A stretch of DNA of 64,000 nt from an uncultured Saprospiraceae bacterium. GTDB taxonomy: Bacteria > Bacteroidota > Bacteroidia > Chitinophagales > Saprospiraceae. Below the pieces are notes generated by a model. The model saw only the letters and a program-made list of their open reading frames with translations. It was not told the DNA's origin and made no database searches. Shown here piece after piece: positions 1 through 8,477 of this stretch. Position 1 is the first letter of the stretch, and each line of letters begins with the position of its first letter. The stretch lies in assembly GCA_937928405.1 (NCBI GenBank), contig CALFWZ010000113.1, positions 1 through 64,000 of the forward strand, given 5' to 3'. The position numbers were made by a program, and so were the translations under genes.

Positions 1-140
1 CTTGATTACAGACATTCTAACGTCATGACTGAGGGCTTGTCCCATTTTTATTCATTTTTCGTATGTTAAAAAACTAAATTTAATTTTTTATCATAACTTT
101 ATGTCGTTTTGAATCATTAAAACTTCAAGTCGCACCACAA

Positions 141-167
141 CCATTCAACCATTCAACCATTCAAATC
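141..167. repeat. short tandem octamer repeat at 3' end of the sigma-54 regulator gene
   Basis: About three copies of the octamer CATTCAAC run into the stop codon of the neighbouring minus-strand gene. The array resembles the AACAATTC array at 19391 and the AACAAATC array at 23499, which also abut stop codons. Confidence 0.7.
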
Positions 168-1459
168 TGAATATCATACCCCTTAATTTTCCGATATAAA
201 GTTCGTTCTGAAATATCTAAATCTTTGGCTGCCTCTTTTCGTTTTCCGTTGTGTTTTCTAAGTGCTTTTAAAATCATATCTTTTTCCATATCCGCTAGTT
301 TCAAACTCTCTTCAATGATCTCACTATTTTCGTATTCTTGGCTAGATTGAGAATCCAATAAAATTGGACGATGATCTTCTATAGAAACGTTGTTATTCGT
401 TTCTCGATTGTGCTCCTCCGCGTTAAAGTTTGGCCGTGGTCTGGTTTCTTGATTATAAATTGGATAGTTTTTAGAATGCCCCGGACTGGTCAATTGCTTT
501 AGTTGCTGATTAGAAATATTTAGATCGTTATTATTTATCAATTCAAAGACTAGTGATTTTAGGTCATTCAGGTCGTTTTTCATGTCAAACAATAATTTAT
601 ATAAAATCTCCCGTTCCTGAAAACTAGTTTGCTCTGTTTCCCCTGCGAGCGAAGCTGGTAAATTTCGTTTCAGTAGGTTAGGTAATTTTTCGACTAAAGT
701 TTCGGCCGTGATGATTTTATCCTCGCTGAGTACGGAAAGCTGCTCCGCTACATTTTTTAATTCTCGGATATTTCCTGGCCAACCATAATTTTCAAAAACC
801 AATTCTGCGCGCTCATCTAATTTGATGGGGGTGGTTCGATATTTTTCAGCAAAATCTACCGTAAATTTTCGAAATAACAGTGCAATATCATTGCGTCTTT
901 CTTTGAGGGCGGGTACATGGATTGGCACCGTGTTTAGCCGGTAATAAAGATCTTCTCGAAATTTTCCTTTTCGGATTCGTTCGAGCAAATCCACGTTGGT
1001 AGCAGCGACTACCCGCACATCCGTCGATTTGGTAACGGAAGAACCGACCCGAATAAACTCTCCACTTTCTAACACCCGTAAAAGATAGGCTTGGGTATCC
1101 AGTGGCATTTCTCCGATTTCATCCAGAAAAATAGTTCCACCCGTTACGGTTTCAAAGTATCCTTTCCGTTCGGCAGAAGCACCAGTAAAGGCACCTTTTT
1201 CGTGACCAAACAATTCTGAATTAATGGTTCCTTCTGGAATGGCTCCACAGTTGATGGCAATAAATTTGCTGTGTTTGCGGGAACTGAGGGCATGAATAAT
1301 TTTTGAAAAAACTTCTTTTCCTACACCACTTTCCCCAGTAATTAATACCGTCAAATCCGTATTAGCTACTCGTACTGCGGTGGACAAAGCATTGTCTAGC
1401 GCAGGCGTATTGCCAATGATTTCAAATCTTCGTTTTACTGCTTGTAAGTTATTGCTCAT
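161..1459 (-). CDS. sigma-54-dependent AAA+ transcriptional activator, Fis family
   Basis: A 432-residue enhancer-binding protein that would use ATP to remodel RNA polymerase-sigma54 at -24/-12 promoters. The AAA+ domain starts almost at the N-terminus: Walker A GESGVGKE at about 42-49, the sigma-54 contact loop GAFTGA at about 89-94, Walker B with FLDEIGEMP at about 111-119. A Fis-type helix-turn-helix closes the protein (about 390-432, ending in ISERTLYRKIKGYDIQI). There is no receiver, PAS or GAF domain in front, so the sensory input is either in trans or in the poorly conserved stretch 290-385. It lies downstream of miaB on the same strand. From memory, miaB followed by such a regulator is a common order in Bacteroidota, often with lptE next; the 160 bases at the window edge show no gene. 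Confidence 0.93.
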   Translation of the reverse strand: MSNNLQAVKRRFEIIGNTPALDNALSTAVRVANTDLTVLITGESGVGKEVFSKIIHALSSRKHSKFIAINCGAIPEGTINSELFGHEKGAFTGASAERKGYFETVTGGTIFLDEIGEMPLDTQAYLLRVLESGEFIRVGSSVTKSTDVRVVAATNVDLLERIRKGKFREDLYYRLNTVPIHVPALKERRNDIALLFRKFTVDFAEKYRTTPIKLDERAELVFENYGWPGNIRELKNVAEQLSVLSEDKIITAETLVEKLPNLLKRNLPASLAGETEQTSFQEREILYKLLFDMKNDLNDLKSLVFELINNNDLNISNQQLKQLTSPGHSKNYPIYNQETRPRPNFNAEEHNRETNNNVSIEDHRPILLDSQSSQEYENSEIIEESLKLADMEKDMILKALRKHNGKRKEAAKDLDISERTLYRKIKGYDIQI

Positions 1460-1483
1460 AGTTTTTTTTGCTTTTGCAGTTTA

Positions 1484-1740
1484 CTCCTGGCTAGGGTGTT
1501 CAACTTGTGAAAGAAAACCTGCACAAAATGAATATTGAATATTCAGTATTCAATATTCATTTACGAATCTGTTTACCACTAAATAAATCCCCTTATAAAA
1601 ATTTGATTATCAGGCTAGTAAACCTATTTTTTGTGTCTTGATTTACTTTGTTTAATCAGAAAGTGAACATTTATTTGTTTTAAAAATACGCTGATAAATT
1701 TTCAATAACTTTAGGGTAGATTGAACACCCTAGCTCCTGG
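1484..1740. mobile_element. MITE-like element with 13-bp terminal inverted repeats and 7-bp target duplication
   Basis: The ends at 1491-1503 (CTAGGGTGTTCAA) and 1721-1733 (TTGAACACCCTAG) are perfect inverted repeats. They enclose 243 bp and are directly flanked by a 7-bp direct repeat CTCCTGG (1484-1490 and 1734-1740), which looks like a target-site duplication. There is no transposase reading frame, so this would be a non-autonomous element. Inside it, 1526-1541 and 1547-1562 form a 16-bp perfect A/T-rich stem with a 5-base loop. It fills most of the 334-bp gap between miaB and the sigma-54 regulator. Confidence 0.7.
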
Positions 1741-1745
1741 CTATT

Positions 1746-1786
1746 TGCTTCCTGCTATCGCACTTGCAATAGAAGCAAGAAGCAAT
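1746..1786. terminator. imperfect hairpin just 3' of miaB
   Basis: TTGCTTCCTGCTAT and ATAGAAGCAAGAAGCAA form an imperfect stem a few bases beyond the miaB stop codon. It is not followed by a clear T-run, so its role as a terminator is only suggested. Confidence 0.35.
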
Positions 1787-1793
1787 TTAGCAA

Positions 1794-3230
1794 TTAAACA
1801 ATCTCACCGAGTAGGGTAGCGCGCGTCACGGAATTAATTTTTACCTGAACATAATCGCCTACTTTTAGATTTTCTTTTTTATCAAAAATAACCATCTTGT
1901 TTTGTCCACTTCGGCCTTTGAATTGCTGATCAGATTTTTTAGAATTTCCTTCGATTAAGACCTTAAAAGTTTTTCCGATATCTCGTTTATTATTAGCGTG
2001 AGACATCTCCATTTGTAAATCTACTACGTCTTGCAGTCTACGCTTTTTTACGGCTAATGGAATATCATCTGGGTATTTCCTAGCGGCGAGTGTACCCGGT
2101 CTTTCTGAATAATAAAACATGTAAGACATCGTATAATCTGACTCCTTCATGATGCTGAGCGTGTCTTGATGTTCCTCTTCTGTTTCACTACAAAAACCCG
2201 TAATAATATCTGCGGAGATGGCACAGTCAGGAATGATACGGTAAATCGCTTTGACCCGTTCAAGGTACCATTCGCGATCGTAGGTACGATTCATTAATTT
2301 AAGGACTCGACTGTTTCCAGACTGTACTGGCAAGTGAATATAATTACAAATATTCTCGTGGTTTTTGATTGTGTATAAAACCTCGTCCGTGATATCTTTA
2401 GGATGCGAAGTAGAGAAGCGAATTCTTAAATCTGGATGAACCAGCGCCACCATTTCCAAGAGATTGGCAAAATTGACGACTTCTTTAGAATCAGGATTTT
2501 CCCATTTGTAGGAATCTACATTTTGTCCTAAAAGCGTCACCTCTCGGTAGCCACGTTGGTAGAGATCCGTTGCTTCGGCAATAATACTGAATGCGTTTCG
2601 GCTTCGTTCCCGACCTCTGGTAAAAGGTACCACACAAAAAGAGCACATATTGTCACAGCCTCGCATGATCGAAATAAATGCAACAACGCCATTGCTGTCC
2701 AAGCGCATCGGACTAATATCTGCGTAAGTCTCTTCTCTGGATAATAAAACATTGATCCCTTTTTCACCTTGTGATGCTTCGGCAACCAGTTTAGGTAAGT
2801 CGCGGTAGGCATCGGGCCCAAGCACCATATCCACCAACTTCTCTTCTTCCATCAGTTTGGCTTTGAGTCGTTCGGCCATACAACCGAGGACGCCTACCAA
2901 GGTTCCTTTTCTACGTTTTTTTACTTGATCAAAAATCCGGAGTCGTTGCCGAACATTCTGCTCCGCTTTTTCACGAATGGAGCAAGTATTGATGAGAATT
3001 AAATCTGCTATTTCCATGTCTCGGGTCGGCTGAAAACCAACCTCTCCAAGGATAGAAGCGACGATTTCGCTATCGCTAAAATTCATCGCACAGCCATAAC
3101 TTTCGATGTAAAAATGGCGAGTGCCTTTTTCAGGATCACCTGGGGCATCCGCATTCTTAAAATATACAGATCCTTGCTGCGACTCATCGAGCGGTTTATG
3201 TGGATCTAAGGTTGGATTATTGTCGTACAT
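1794..3230 (-). CDS. miaB: tRNA-2-methylthio-N6-dimethylallyladenosine synthase MiaB
   Basis: Radical-SAM methylthiotransferase that converts i6A37 to ms2i6A37 in tRNAs reading UNN codons. The 478 residues show the family order: an N-terminal UPF0004 domain with cluster cysteines at 47 (SYGCAMN), 83 (NTCSIRE) and 117 (GCMAER), the radical SAM motif CDNMCSFC (C192, C196, C199), and a C-terminal TRAM domain from about 415. An N-terminal extension of about 37 residues precedes the first conserved strand. The start is the ATG at 3230; a -7-like TATATTTG sits upstream on the same strand (3460-3467). A complete, ordinary housekeeping gene. Confidence 0.97.
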   Translation of the reverse strand: MYDNNPTLDPHKPLDESQQGSVYFKNADAPGDPEKGTRHFYIESYGCAMNFSDSEIVASILGEVGFQPTRDMEIADLILINTCSIREKAEQNVRQRLRIFDQVKKRRKGTLVGVLGCMAERLKAKLMEEEKLVDMVLGPDAYRDLPKLVAEASQGEKGINVLLSREETYADISPMRLDSNGVVAFISIMRGCDNMCSFCVVPFTRGRERSRNAFSIIAEATDLYQRGYREVTLLGQNVDSYKWENPDSKEVVNFANLLEMVALVHPDLRIRFSTSHPKDITDEVLYTIKNHENICNYIHLPVQSGNSRVLKLMNRTYDREWYLERVKAIYRIIPDCAISADIITGFCSETEEEHQDTLSIMKESDYTMSYMFYYSERPGTLAARKYPDDIPLAVKKRRLQDVVDLQMEMSHANNKRDIGKTFKVLIEGNSKKSDQQFKGRSGQNKMVIFDKKENLKVGDYVQVKINSVTRATLLGEIV

Positions 3231-3670
3231 AAAGCGATATTAAAACTGGTAAAAGGGAGAATTCATTTAATGGTATCTAGCTAATTATTCAAAATCATAT
3301 TCTAAAATTCATCTTTTATAACCAATTGTTAATTAGTTGATTGGTTAATCGGTCACGTATTACGCAATGCGAACGTGACAGGCGTGATAGAGTTTATTGA
3401 AGACACACCTAAAAGCGATTATTCAGAAATTTCATCTACTACTTAATGAATTCTGTTTGCAAATATACAAGAAATTAGAGGGAAAGATGACATTTTGTCA
3501 GGCTTTTTCGTGAATAGATTTAAGCGTTGGTATTCAGAAGGAAGTTGGTCTAATTCAGGGGCACTTTAGAGAAAGGTAAATTAATTCTAATTTTAAAAGA
3601 TAAAGCACAGACCTCGATTACGACGGGGAGTACTTATGCGGTGGCGGTACGGGCAAGGTTAGGTTTTTAA
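3231..3670. other. 440-bp intergenic region, upstream of miaB
   Basis: No gene seen. It holds a candidate minus-strand -7 element (CAAATATA at 3460-3467, read as TATATTTG), a hairpin TGACA/TGTCA around 3487-3499, a 7-bp inverted repeat GTCACGT/ACGTGAC around 3352-3380, and a small GC-richer patch at 3611-3660. Confidence 0.5.
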
Positions 3671-4159
3671 CTAACTGGCCTTTTTCAGCAGATCGTCGAT
3701 GCTATATTCTTGATACATTTTTCCGTTTTTATTTTTTAATCTCAGTAATTCATTTTTGCTTTGAATATGAATCCAAAGGATCGGATTTACTCGAAAAATT
3801 TTTCCTAATTTTATAGCTAAGTCAGGATTTATTTTTCTTTTTCCTTTAAATAAAGCACTTAGATTTGATTCCTGAAATCCAATATACTCTGCAAAGAATT
3901 TATTTTTAACGCCTAGTTTGCGTAAAAATTCTTTTAGAAAAAAACCAACTTCAATGAGGGACCCATCCTCATTTTTCAGGTAGCTTTCCATTTGAAATCT
4001 AACGGATAATAATGTGTTTTCCAGAAGTTCATCTTCTGACTGTTGTTTTGCTTCTTCAGCAATTATTTTTTTTAAGGCTTTGAATTCTTTAGCATTTGTA
4101 TTTATAACACCGATCCCTAATCCATTAATACCTTCATCAATTATTTTTTTCCTTTTCAT
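3671..4159 (-). CDS. HigA-like XRE-family antitoxin or regulator
   Basis: A 162-residue protein with a C-terminal helix-turn-helix (about 90-140) of the HigA kind: the run from LSALFKGKRKINPDLAIKLG through FRVNPILWIHIQ matches the HigA pattern of a DNA-recognition helix followed by a W-containing helix. The lysine- and glutamate-rich N-terminal half is the part that would bind a partner. It is the second gene of a pair: it starts 15 bases after the stop of the 162-residue gene at 4175-4663. This order (putative toxin first, HTH second) and spacing are typical of hig-type modules. It would repress its own promoter upstream of 4663. The family assignment is reasonably safe; toxin neutralisation is inferred. 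Confidence 0.75.
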   Translation of the reverse strand: MKRKKIIDEGINGLGIGVINTNAKEFKALKKIIAEEAKQQSEDELLENTLLSVRFQMESYLKNEDGSLIEVGFFLKEFLRKLGVKNKFFAEYIGFQESNLSALFKGKRKINPDLAIKLGKIFRVNPILWIHIQSKNELLRLKNKNGKMYQEYSIDDLLKKAS

Positions 4160-4174
4160 ACGGTATCTTATTTT

Positions 4175-4663
4175 TTAATATCGAGATATTTTTTTCATTA
4201 ATTTTTTTCCTGCTGTTGGATTAAAATACATTTTATGCCCCATGGCAAAGATAGCTCCGTATTTTTTTTGATATAAATCTATTAATTCTGTTTTACTATC
4301 AAATGATAAAAATCCATTGTAGTTACCTAGCCCTTTTTCAAAACTTTTCATACACGCAAAAGCTAATAAACACCCAGCTGTATTTTTATATTTTTTGTTT
4401 TTTCCAATATTATATGGTGCAATTTCAATATTGTTCATGAATAACATTTCTTCATTGAACATTGTCAACATTAACAGACCTTCAACTATTTCTGGTGAGG
4501 CTGAAAGCGTTAATTTATAGATTTCTGAACCTTCAACTTTAAACAATACTTTCCAATTAAAATTCCAACCGTCTTTTTTTAGCGGAAGCTCTTTTCTTAG
4601 AATTTTCTCAATTCTTCCTTCTCTTTTTAAACCCGTTTTTGTTTCTAGTAATTTTATTTTCAT
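4175..4663 (-). CDS. GNAT-fold-like protein, putative toxin of a toxin-antitoxin pair
   Basis: A 162-residue protein without a signal peptide. The second half reads like a GCN5 acetyltransferase core: a strand ending in NNIEIAPYN, a glycine/asparagine turn and long helix (NTAGCLLAFACMKSFEKG), then LIDLYQKKYGAIF, which matches the 'fYeklGF' end of GNAT domains. The acetyl-CoA pyrophosphate loop is present only in weak form (IGKNKKYKN), so catalysis is uncertain. It is transcribed just ahead of the HigA-like gene. Known GNAT toxins (TacT, AtaT types) usually pair with RHH antitoxins, so the XRE partner is less usual. It could instead be a degenerate acetyltransferase with a private regulator. 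Confidence 0.5.
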   Translation of the reverse strand: MKIKLLETKTGLKREGRIEKILRKELPLKKDGWNFNWKVLFKVEGSEIYKLTLSASPEIVEGLLMLTMFNEEMLFMNNIEIAPYNIGKNKKYKNTAGCLLAFACMKSFEKGLGNYNGFLSFDSKTELIDLYQKKYGAIFAMGHKMYFNPTAGKKLMKKISRY

Positions 4664-4770
4664 TAGTGTCTATAGCCTTTATAGCATTGAATAAAGTTAT
4701 CACTTTTTGATAATAAAAACAAATTTTGATCGAAAATAAATTGTAATGTTTAGACTTTGTATTCAGTATT

Positions 4771-7119
4771 CTAAAAACTATAATCCAACCTTACCGTCAA
4801 ATTCCGTGGTGCTTCCAGTAATCCCGGTCGTTGCGAATATTCTTTATTTAATAAGTTATTACCAAGCAAAGAAATCTTAGCTCCATCAAAAGGTCGATAG
4901 GCCGCACGTACTCCTAGTAAGAGTACACCCGTATCATGCGTTTCGCGGAATTCACCGATGCCAGCTAAGAGCGTAAGTACATTGTCAATGGCTTCCATTC
5001 GACTGGTGTAGTTGGCGGCCACACCGAGCGAGAAAGCTTTTAGCTGTGTTTCCACATCAAATTTTACATTGTGTCGGTAACGGTATTTTAGAATATTATA
5101 ATCTGCACTAGAAGTTCGATCAGCCTCTTCATCAAAAACTTTAAATCGTGGATCGGTCAACGTATAACCCGCCAATAAAGTCGTCGGCATACCCCATAAA
5201 TCACCTTGACCTCCCATGCTCAATTCAAGTCCACGGATGCGTGTATCACCAATATTCCGAGCCTGAAAAGCAATCGAAAAACCGACATTGAAAAGATTAA
5301 ATTCGATCATGTCTTGGTACTCTGTCCAAAAAGCAGAAGCATCTATAAAGCCACTGAATCCACCTATTTTAAATCCCTGTTTGATCCCAAATTCTCCACT
5401 CCATCCGGTTTCAGAATTTAATTTAGGATTGGCAGCGATATTGAGTCCAGCAGCTTGGGTAGTGATAAATCGTTCCGCAATGGTCGGGTAGCGATAGCCT
5501 TGCCCGAATGAAGCGCGTAGAAAAGTAGCTCGACCTACTTGGTAACTAGTTCCGAGCCGGAAGATGGGGCGAGACTCCGTTACTTTACCTCCAACTAGCG
5601 TATCCTGTTGAAAAATCTCGGGACGTAACTGCGTGTTTCGTTCGTAGCGTACACCACCAGAAATGTTTAGTCGTGTTCCAATTTTCTTTTCCAATTGTAA
5701 AAATCCTGCGATATTATTAGAAGTAAAAGTAGTGTCGCCATACAACTCTGCTCGGACATTAGTACGAGTGCCCACAACGCCCGCCGTAGTTACTAAACCA
5801 AGTTTGTCAAACTTTTTTTGAAACTGATACTCGCCGTAATATAACTTAGAAGCATTGGATTGATTTTCTGTATTATTATTGTTGATATTGTAGAAACGGC
5901 CCTGTGCTTTGTGTCGATTACCAGATTTGTCAAAATAAGTAATAAACGGATCGAGTGTATAACGAAACCGACGAGAAGGTTCTCCAATCTGTTCAGAAGC
6001 ATTAGCGCGGTAAGCACCCGCACCTCCGTCGAGCCAGTAAAAATAGCTAATGTTCTTACTGACGTTAAAATTGCCATTTAATCCAAAGCTGAGTCGGTCG
6101 CTCAGCCGATAACGCGTACCAAAATTAAATCGTTGGTGATCGCCATAAGTGTTTTCGCGGTAACCCTCATTTTTTCGAACAAAACTACTCAGTACTAAAT
6201 CGAATTTTCCAAACTTCTGTCGATGCGATGCGCTGATTCCGACAGCATACGGACGGTAGTTGGTACGCATTTGGCAAGTATCTGAGATTGGCCCTTCACA
6301 TAAACTAGGAACAACGGGTTGCTCAGGGTCACCGTCCCACCAAATTTTTTCTTCATCAGCGGGATTCATATAGCCAGTATAATAAGTAGAAAATTTAGTA
6401 ATAGGTTTGGATTTTGCATAAGCCGTACGAATGTTGATGATTCCGTTCATGGCGGAAGATCCATAGAGGGCAGAAGCAGCTCCTTTTACGACTTCGACTT
6501 GCTCGATATTTTCTACGGCAATATCTCCCCAACTCGTGCTACCCGCGTCTGCTTGCAAGATTGGAATATCATCGACCAGTACTAATACTCTGCTACCCGC
6601 ACCATAAGACCAGCCTGATCCACCTCGAATATTGGGTTGTCCATCAATGATATTGACTCCAGGAACTTTATCGAGTACTTGATCTACGGAGGAGGCGTTG
6701 GTGTTATCAATTAGGGCCGGTTTGAGGACTTCGAGAGAGACGGTTACTTCACCTAATGGTTTTTCGTAGCGGCCACTGGTAACCGTTGCGGTTTGTAGAA
6801 TATTGGTTGTCTCAGCAAGTTGTAGGTTGAGTTGGATAGGTTGATTTTCTTCGACCTTAATATCCATTTTTCCTGATTCGTACCCAACATAAGAATAGGT
6901 TAGGGTATAATTTCCAGGATTTAAGGCAAGGGTAAAATTTCCGTCTAGGTCGGTGGTTGTTCCCTCATCACCTGCTCGGACAGTGGCGGAGATCAAAGGT
7001 TCTTTTGATTTTTGATCTATAATTTGTCCACCGACATTGATTGTCTGAGAAAATAGATTGGTAGAAAAACAGGTAAAAATAAAAAATAGAAATCTACTAA
7101 CGAGGGTAATTTTTTTCAT
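4771..7119 (-). CDS. TonB-dependent outer-membrane receptor with CarboxypepD_reg domain
   Basis: Outer-membrane active transporter of about 782 residues; the substrate cannot be told from sequence. Order: signal peptide (to about 28), a carboxypeptidase-regulatory-like beta-sandwich (about 30-105), a plug domain (about 115-235, with a run reading PNIRGGSGWSYGAG and ALYGSSAMNGIINI), then a 22-strand-type barrel ending in an aromatic residue (LDYSF). The reading frame could open at a TTG at 7128, but the ATG at 7119 directly before KKITLVSRFL fits the signal peptide better. It stands alone, with no SusD partner or riboswitch nearby, so it is more likely a metal-chelate or siderophore type than a glycan SusC. 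Confidence 0.9.
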   Translation of the reverse strand: MKKITLVSRFLFFIFTCFSTNLFSQTINVGGQIIDQKSKEPLISATVRAGDEGTTTDLDGNFTLALNPGNYTLTYSYVGYESGKMDIKVEENQPIQLNLQLAETTNILQTATVTSGRYEKPLGEVTVSLEVLKPALIDNTNASSVDQVLDKVPGVNIIDGQPNIRGGSGWSYGAGSRVLVLVDDIPILQADAGSTSWGDIAVENIEQVEVVKGAASALYGSSAMNGIINIRTAYAKSKPITKFSTYYTGYMNPADEEKIWWDGDPEQPVVPSLCEGPISDTCQMRTNYRPYAVGISASHRQKFGKFDLVLSSFVRKNEGYRENTYGDHQRFNFGTRYRLSDRLSFGLNGNFNVSKNISYFYWLDGGAGAYRANASEQIGEPSRRFRYTLDPFITYFDKSGNRHKAQGRFYNINNNNTENQSNASKLYYGEYQFQKKFDKLGLVTTAGVVGTRTNVRAELYGDTTFTSNNIAGFLQLEKKIGTRLNISGGVRYERNTQLRPEIFQQDTLVGGKVTESRPIFRLGTSYQVGRATFLRASFGQGYRYPTIAERFITTQAAGLNIAANPKLNSETGWSGEFGIKQGFKIGGFSGFIDASAFWTEYQDMIEFNLFNVGFSIAFQARNIGDTRIRGLELSMGGQGDLWGMPTTLLAGYTLTDPRFKVFDEEADRTSSADYNILKYRYRHNVKFDVETQLKAFSLGVAANYTSRMEAIDNVLTLLAGIGEFRETHDTGVLLLGVRAAYRPFDGAKISLLGNNLLNKEYSQRPGLLEAPRNLTVRLDYSF

Positions 7120-7481
7120 AATACTCAATTGTTCGGTTTAACCGATTAGGCAAAAGCTAAAAGTGTTATACTACTATAAGGCTGCCAAAAGATAAGAAAT
7201 AATCAAGTGTATTTATAATAAAATAACTCGTCTTTCTTATCGCTGGGAGTGATAAGGATAGCATCCAATTAATAAATAAGGTAAAGTTCTACGTAAGTGT
7301 GGGAAAAGAAAGAACAGCGCAAAATTAGCGAAATCAAAGGGATAAATTTACGGTCAAGGGTATTAAAAAAATCTTAAATTAGCAATTACCGTCATTTTTA
7401 AAGCCGAAAAAGAGATAACTTGCGCTAAAATACTATATTAGTAGTTTAAATTTCAACAACAGTTCATCAAAAAAATAGATA
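7120..7481. promoter_or_regulatory. 362-bp divergent intergenic region with a candidate promoter for the rightward gene
   Basis: Separates the leftward receptor gene from the rightward T9SS protein. The motif TTG (7420-7422), 19 bases, then TAGTTTAA (7442-7449) is a fair match to the Bacteroidota sigma-A pattern TTTG-N19-TAnnTTTG, 33 bases before the ATG at 7482. Nothing else recognised. Confidence 0.4.
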
Positions 7482-8297
7482 ATGAAAAAAGCTATACTCT
7501 TCTTACTTGCTTCTTTTGTAGTGACTTTTTTAAGCGCTCAGTCTTGTGTACCGGATTCGTTATTTCGAGATTCAGCAGTAGGTGTTTATCCTTTACCTTT
7601 TACAGACGATCGCCCTGATGGAGGGATTCAAATTCCCGCTTGTATCAATGAGCCGTACGAATTTCTCATCACGGTAAAAGTACCACCAAATGTTACATTT
7701 GGAGGTTTTCAGGTAGAAATTGATTCCGTAAACGTGGCTACCACTGGAGCAGTGCAAAACTTACCTGACGGCATGAGCTATGCTTGTAATCCACCCACTT
7801 GTGTGCTAGTTCCAGAAGATACGCTTTCTTGTATCATCCTTTTTGGAACGCCGAATAATCCTGCAGATATTGGGATAAAAGATATCACAGTTAATGCAAC
7901 GGTACACACGAATGTTATTGCTCAACCAATTGTATTACCTGATAATACCGGTGCCTTCCCAGGAGCAGACGGAAATTACTTTTTGGAAGTTAAGGCAGAA
8001 GGAGAATGTATAACCACTAGTACTAGAGATTATTTAAATCAACAAATCTCCCTGATAAATACACCGAATCCATTCGGGTACGAAACGACGATTGAAGTTA
8101 CTTCACTTTCTCGTGAGGAATTGACCTTTGAAGTTTTTGACCTAGTTGGTAAGCGCATACATACGGAGCGTGTGACCATCTTAGCTGGTACGAACCGTAT
8201 TCCTTTTGACGGAAGTCAACTCCAAAATGGAATCTATACCTATAGTTTTTCTAATGGTGAATCTCGTGTTTCTAATAAAATGGTGGTCTTGAAATAA
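7482..8297 (+). CDS. T9SS-exported protein, small, with type A sorting domain
   Basis: A 271-residue secreted protein of unknown function. It has a Sec signal peptide (about 1-20, cut near LSAQ|SC), a cysteine-containing beta-rich domain (about 20-180), and a C-terminal type A sorting domain (about 192-271: NTPNPFGYETTIEV ... NGIYTYSFSNGESRVSNKMVVLK) that directs export by the type IX system and removal or anchoring at the surface. The beta domain shares the layout 'NLP.G....C...C...FGTP' with the N-terminal part of the next gene (8478), so the two look paralogous there. A 13-bp hairpin terminator follows at 8316. Confidence 0.82.
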   Translation: MKKAILFLLASFVVTFLSAQSCVPDSLFRDSAVGVYPLPFTDDRPDGGIQIPACINEPYEFLITVKVPPNVTFGGFQVEIDSVNVATTGAVQNLPDGMSYACNPPTCVLVPEDTLSCIILFGTPNNPADIGIKDITVNATVHTNVIAQPIVLPDNTGAFPGADGNYFLEVKAEGECITTSTRDYLNQQISLINTPNPFGYETTIEVTSLSREELTFEVFDLVGKRIHTERVTILAGTNRIPFDGSQLQNGIYTYSFSNGESRVSNKMVVLK

Positions 8298-8315
8298 AAG
8301 CTGCTATTTCAAAAT

Positions 8316-8362
8316 AAATTACGCACTTTCGGAATTATTATCATTTTGGAAGTGCGTAATTT
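8316..8362 (+). terminator. hairpin terminator after the 7482 gene
   Basis: Perfect 13-bp stem AAATTACGCACTT (8316-8328) and AAGTGCGTAATTT (8350-8362) with a 21-base loop, 18 bases after the stop codon. There is no long T-run beyond it. Confidence 0.65.
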
Positions 8363-8477
8363 CCTGTTCTATCTTTTTCCACACTACATCCAATTATATT
8401 TCCACGATAGAATCCTACCTTGCGGTTATGGCAAGATACGGGTTGCTTGTTTATCCTAATCATCTAATCAGTGAATT

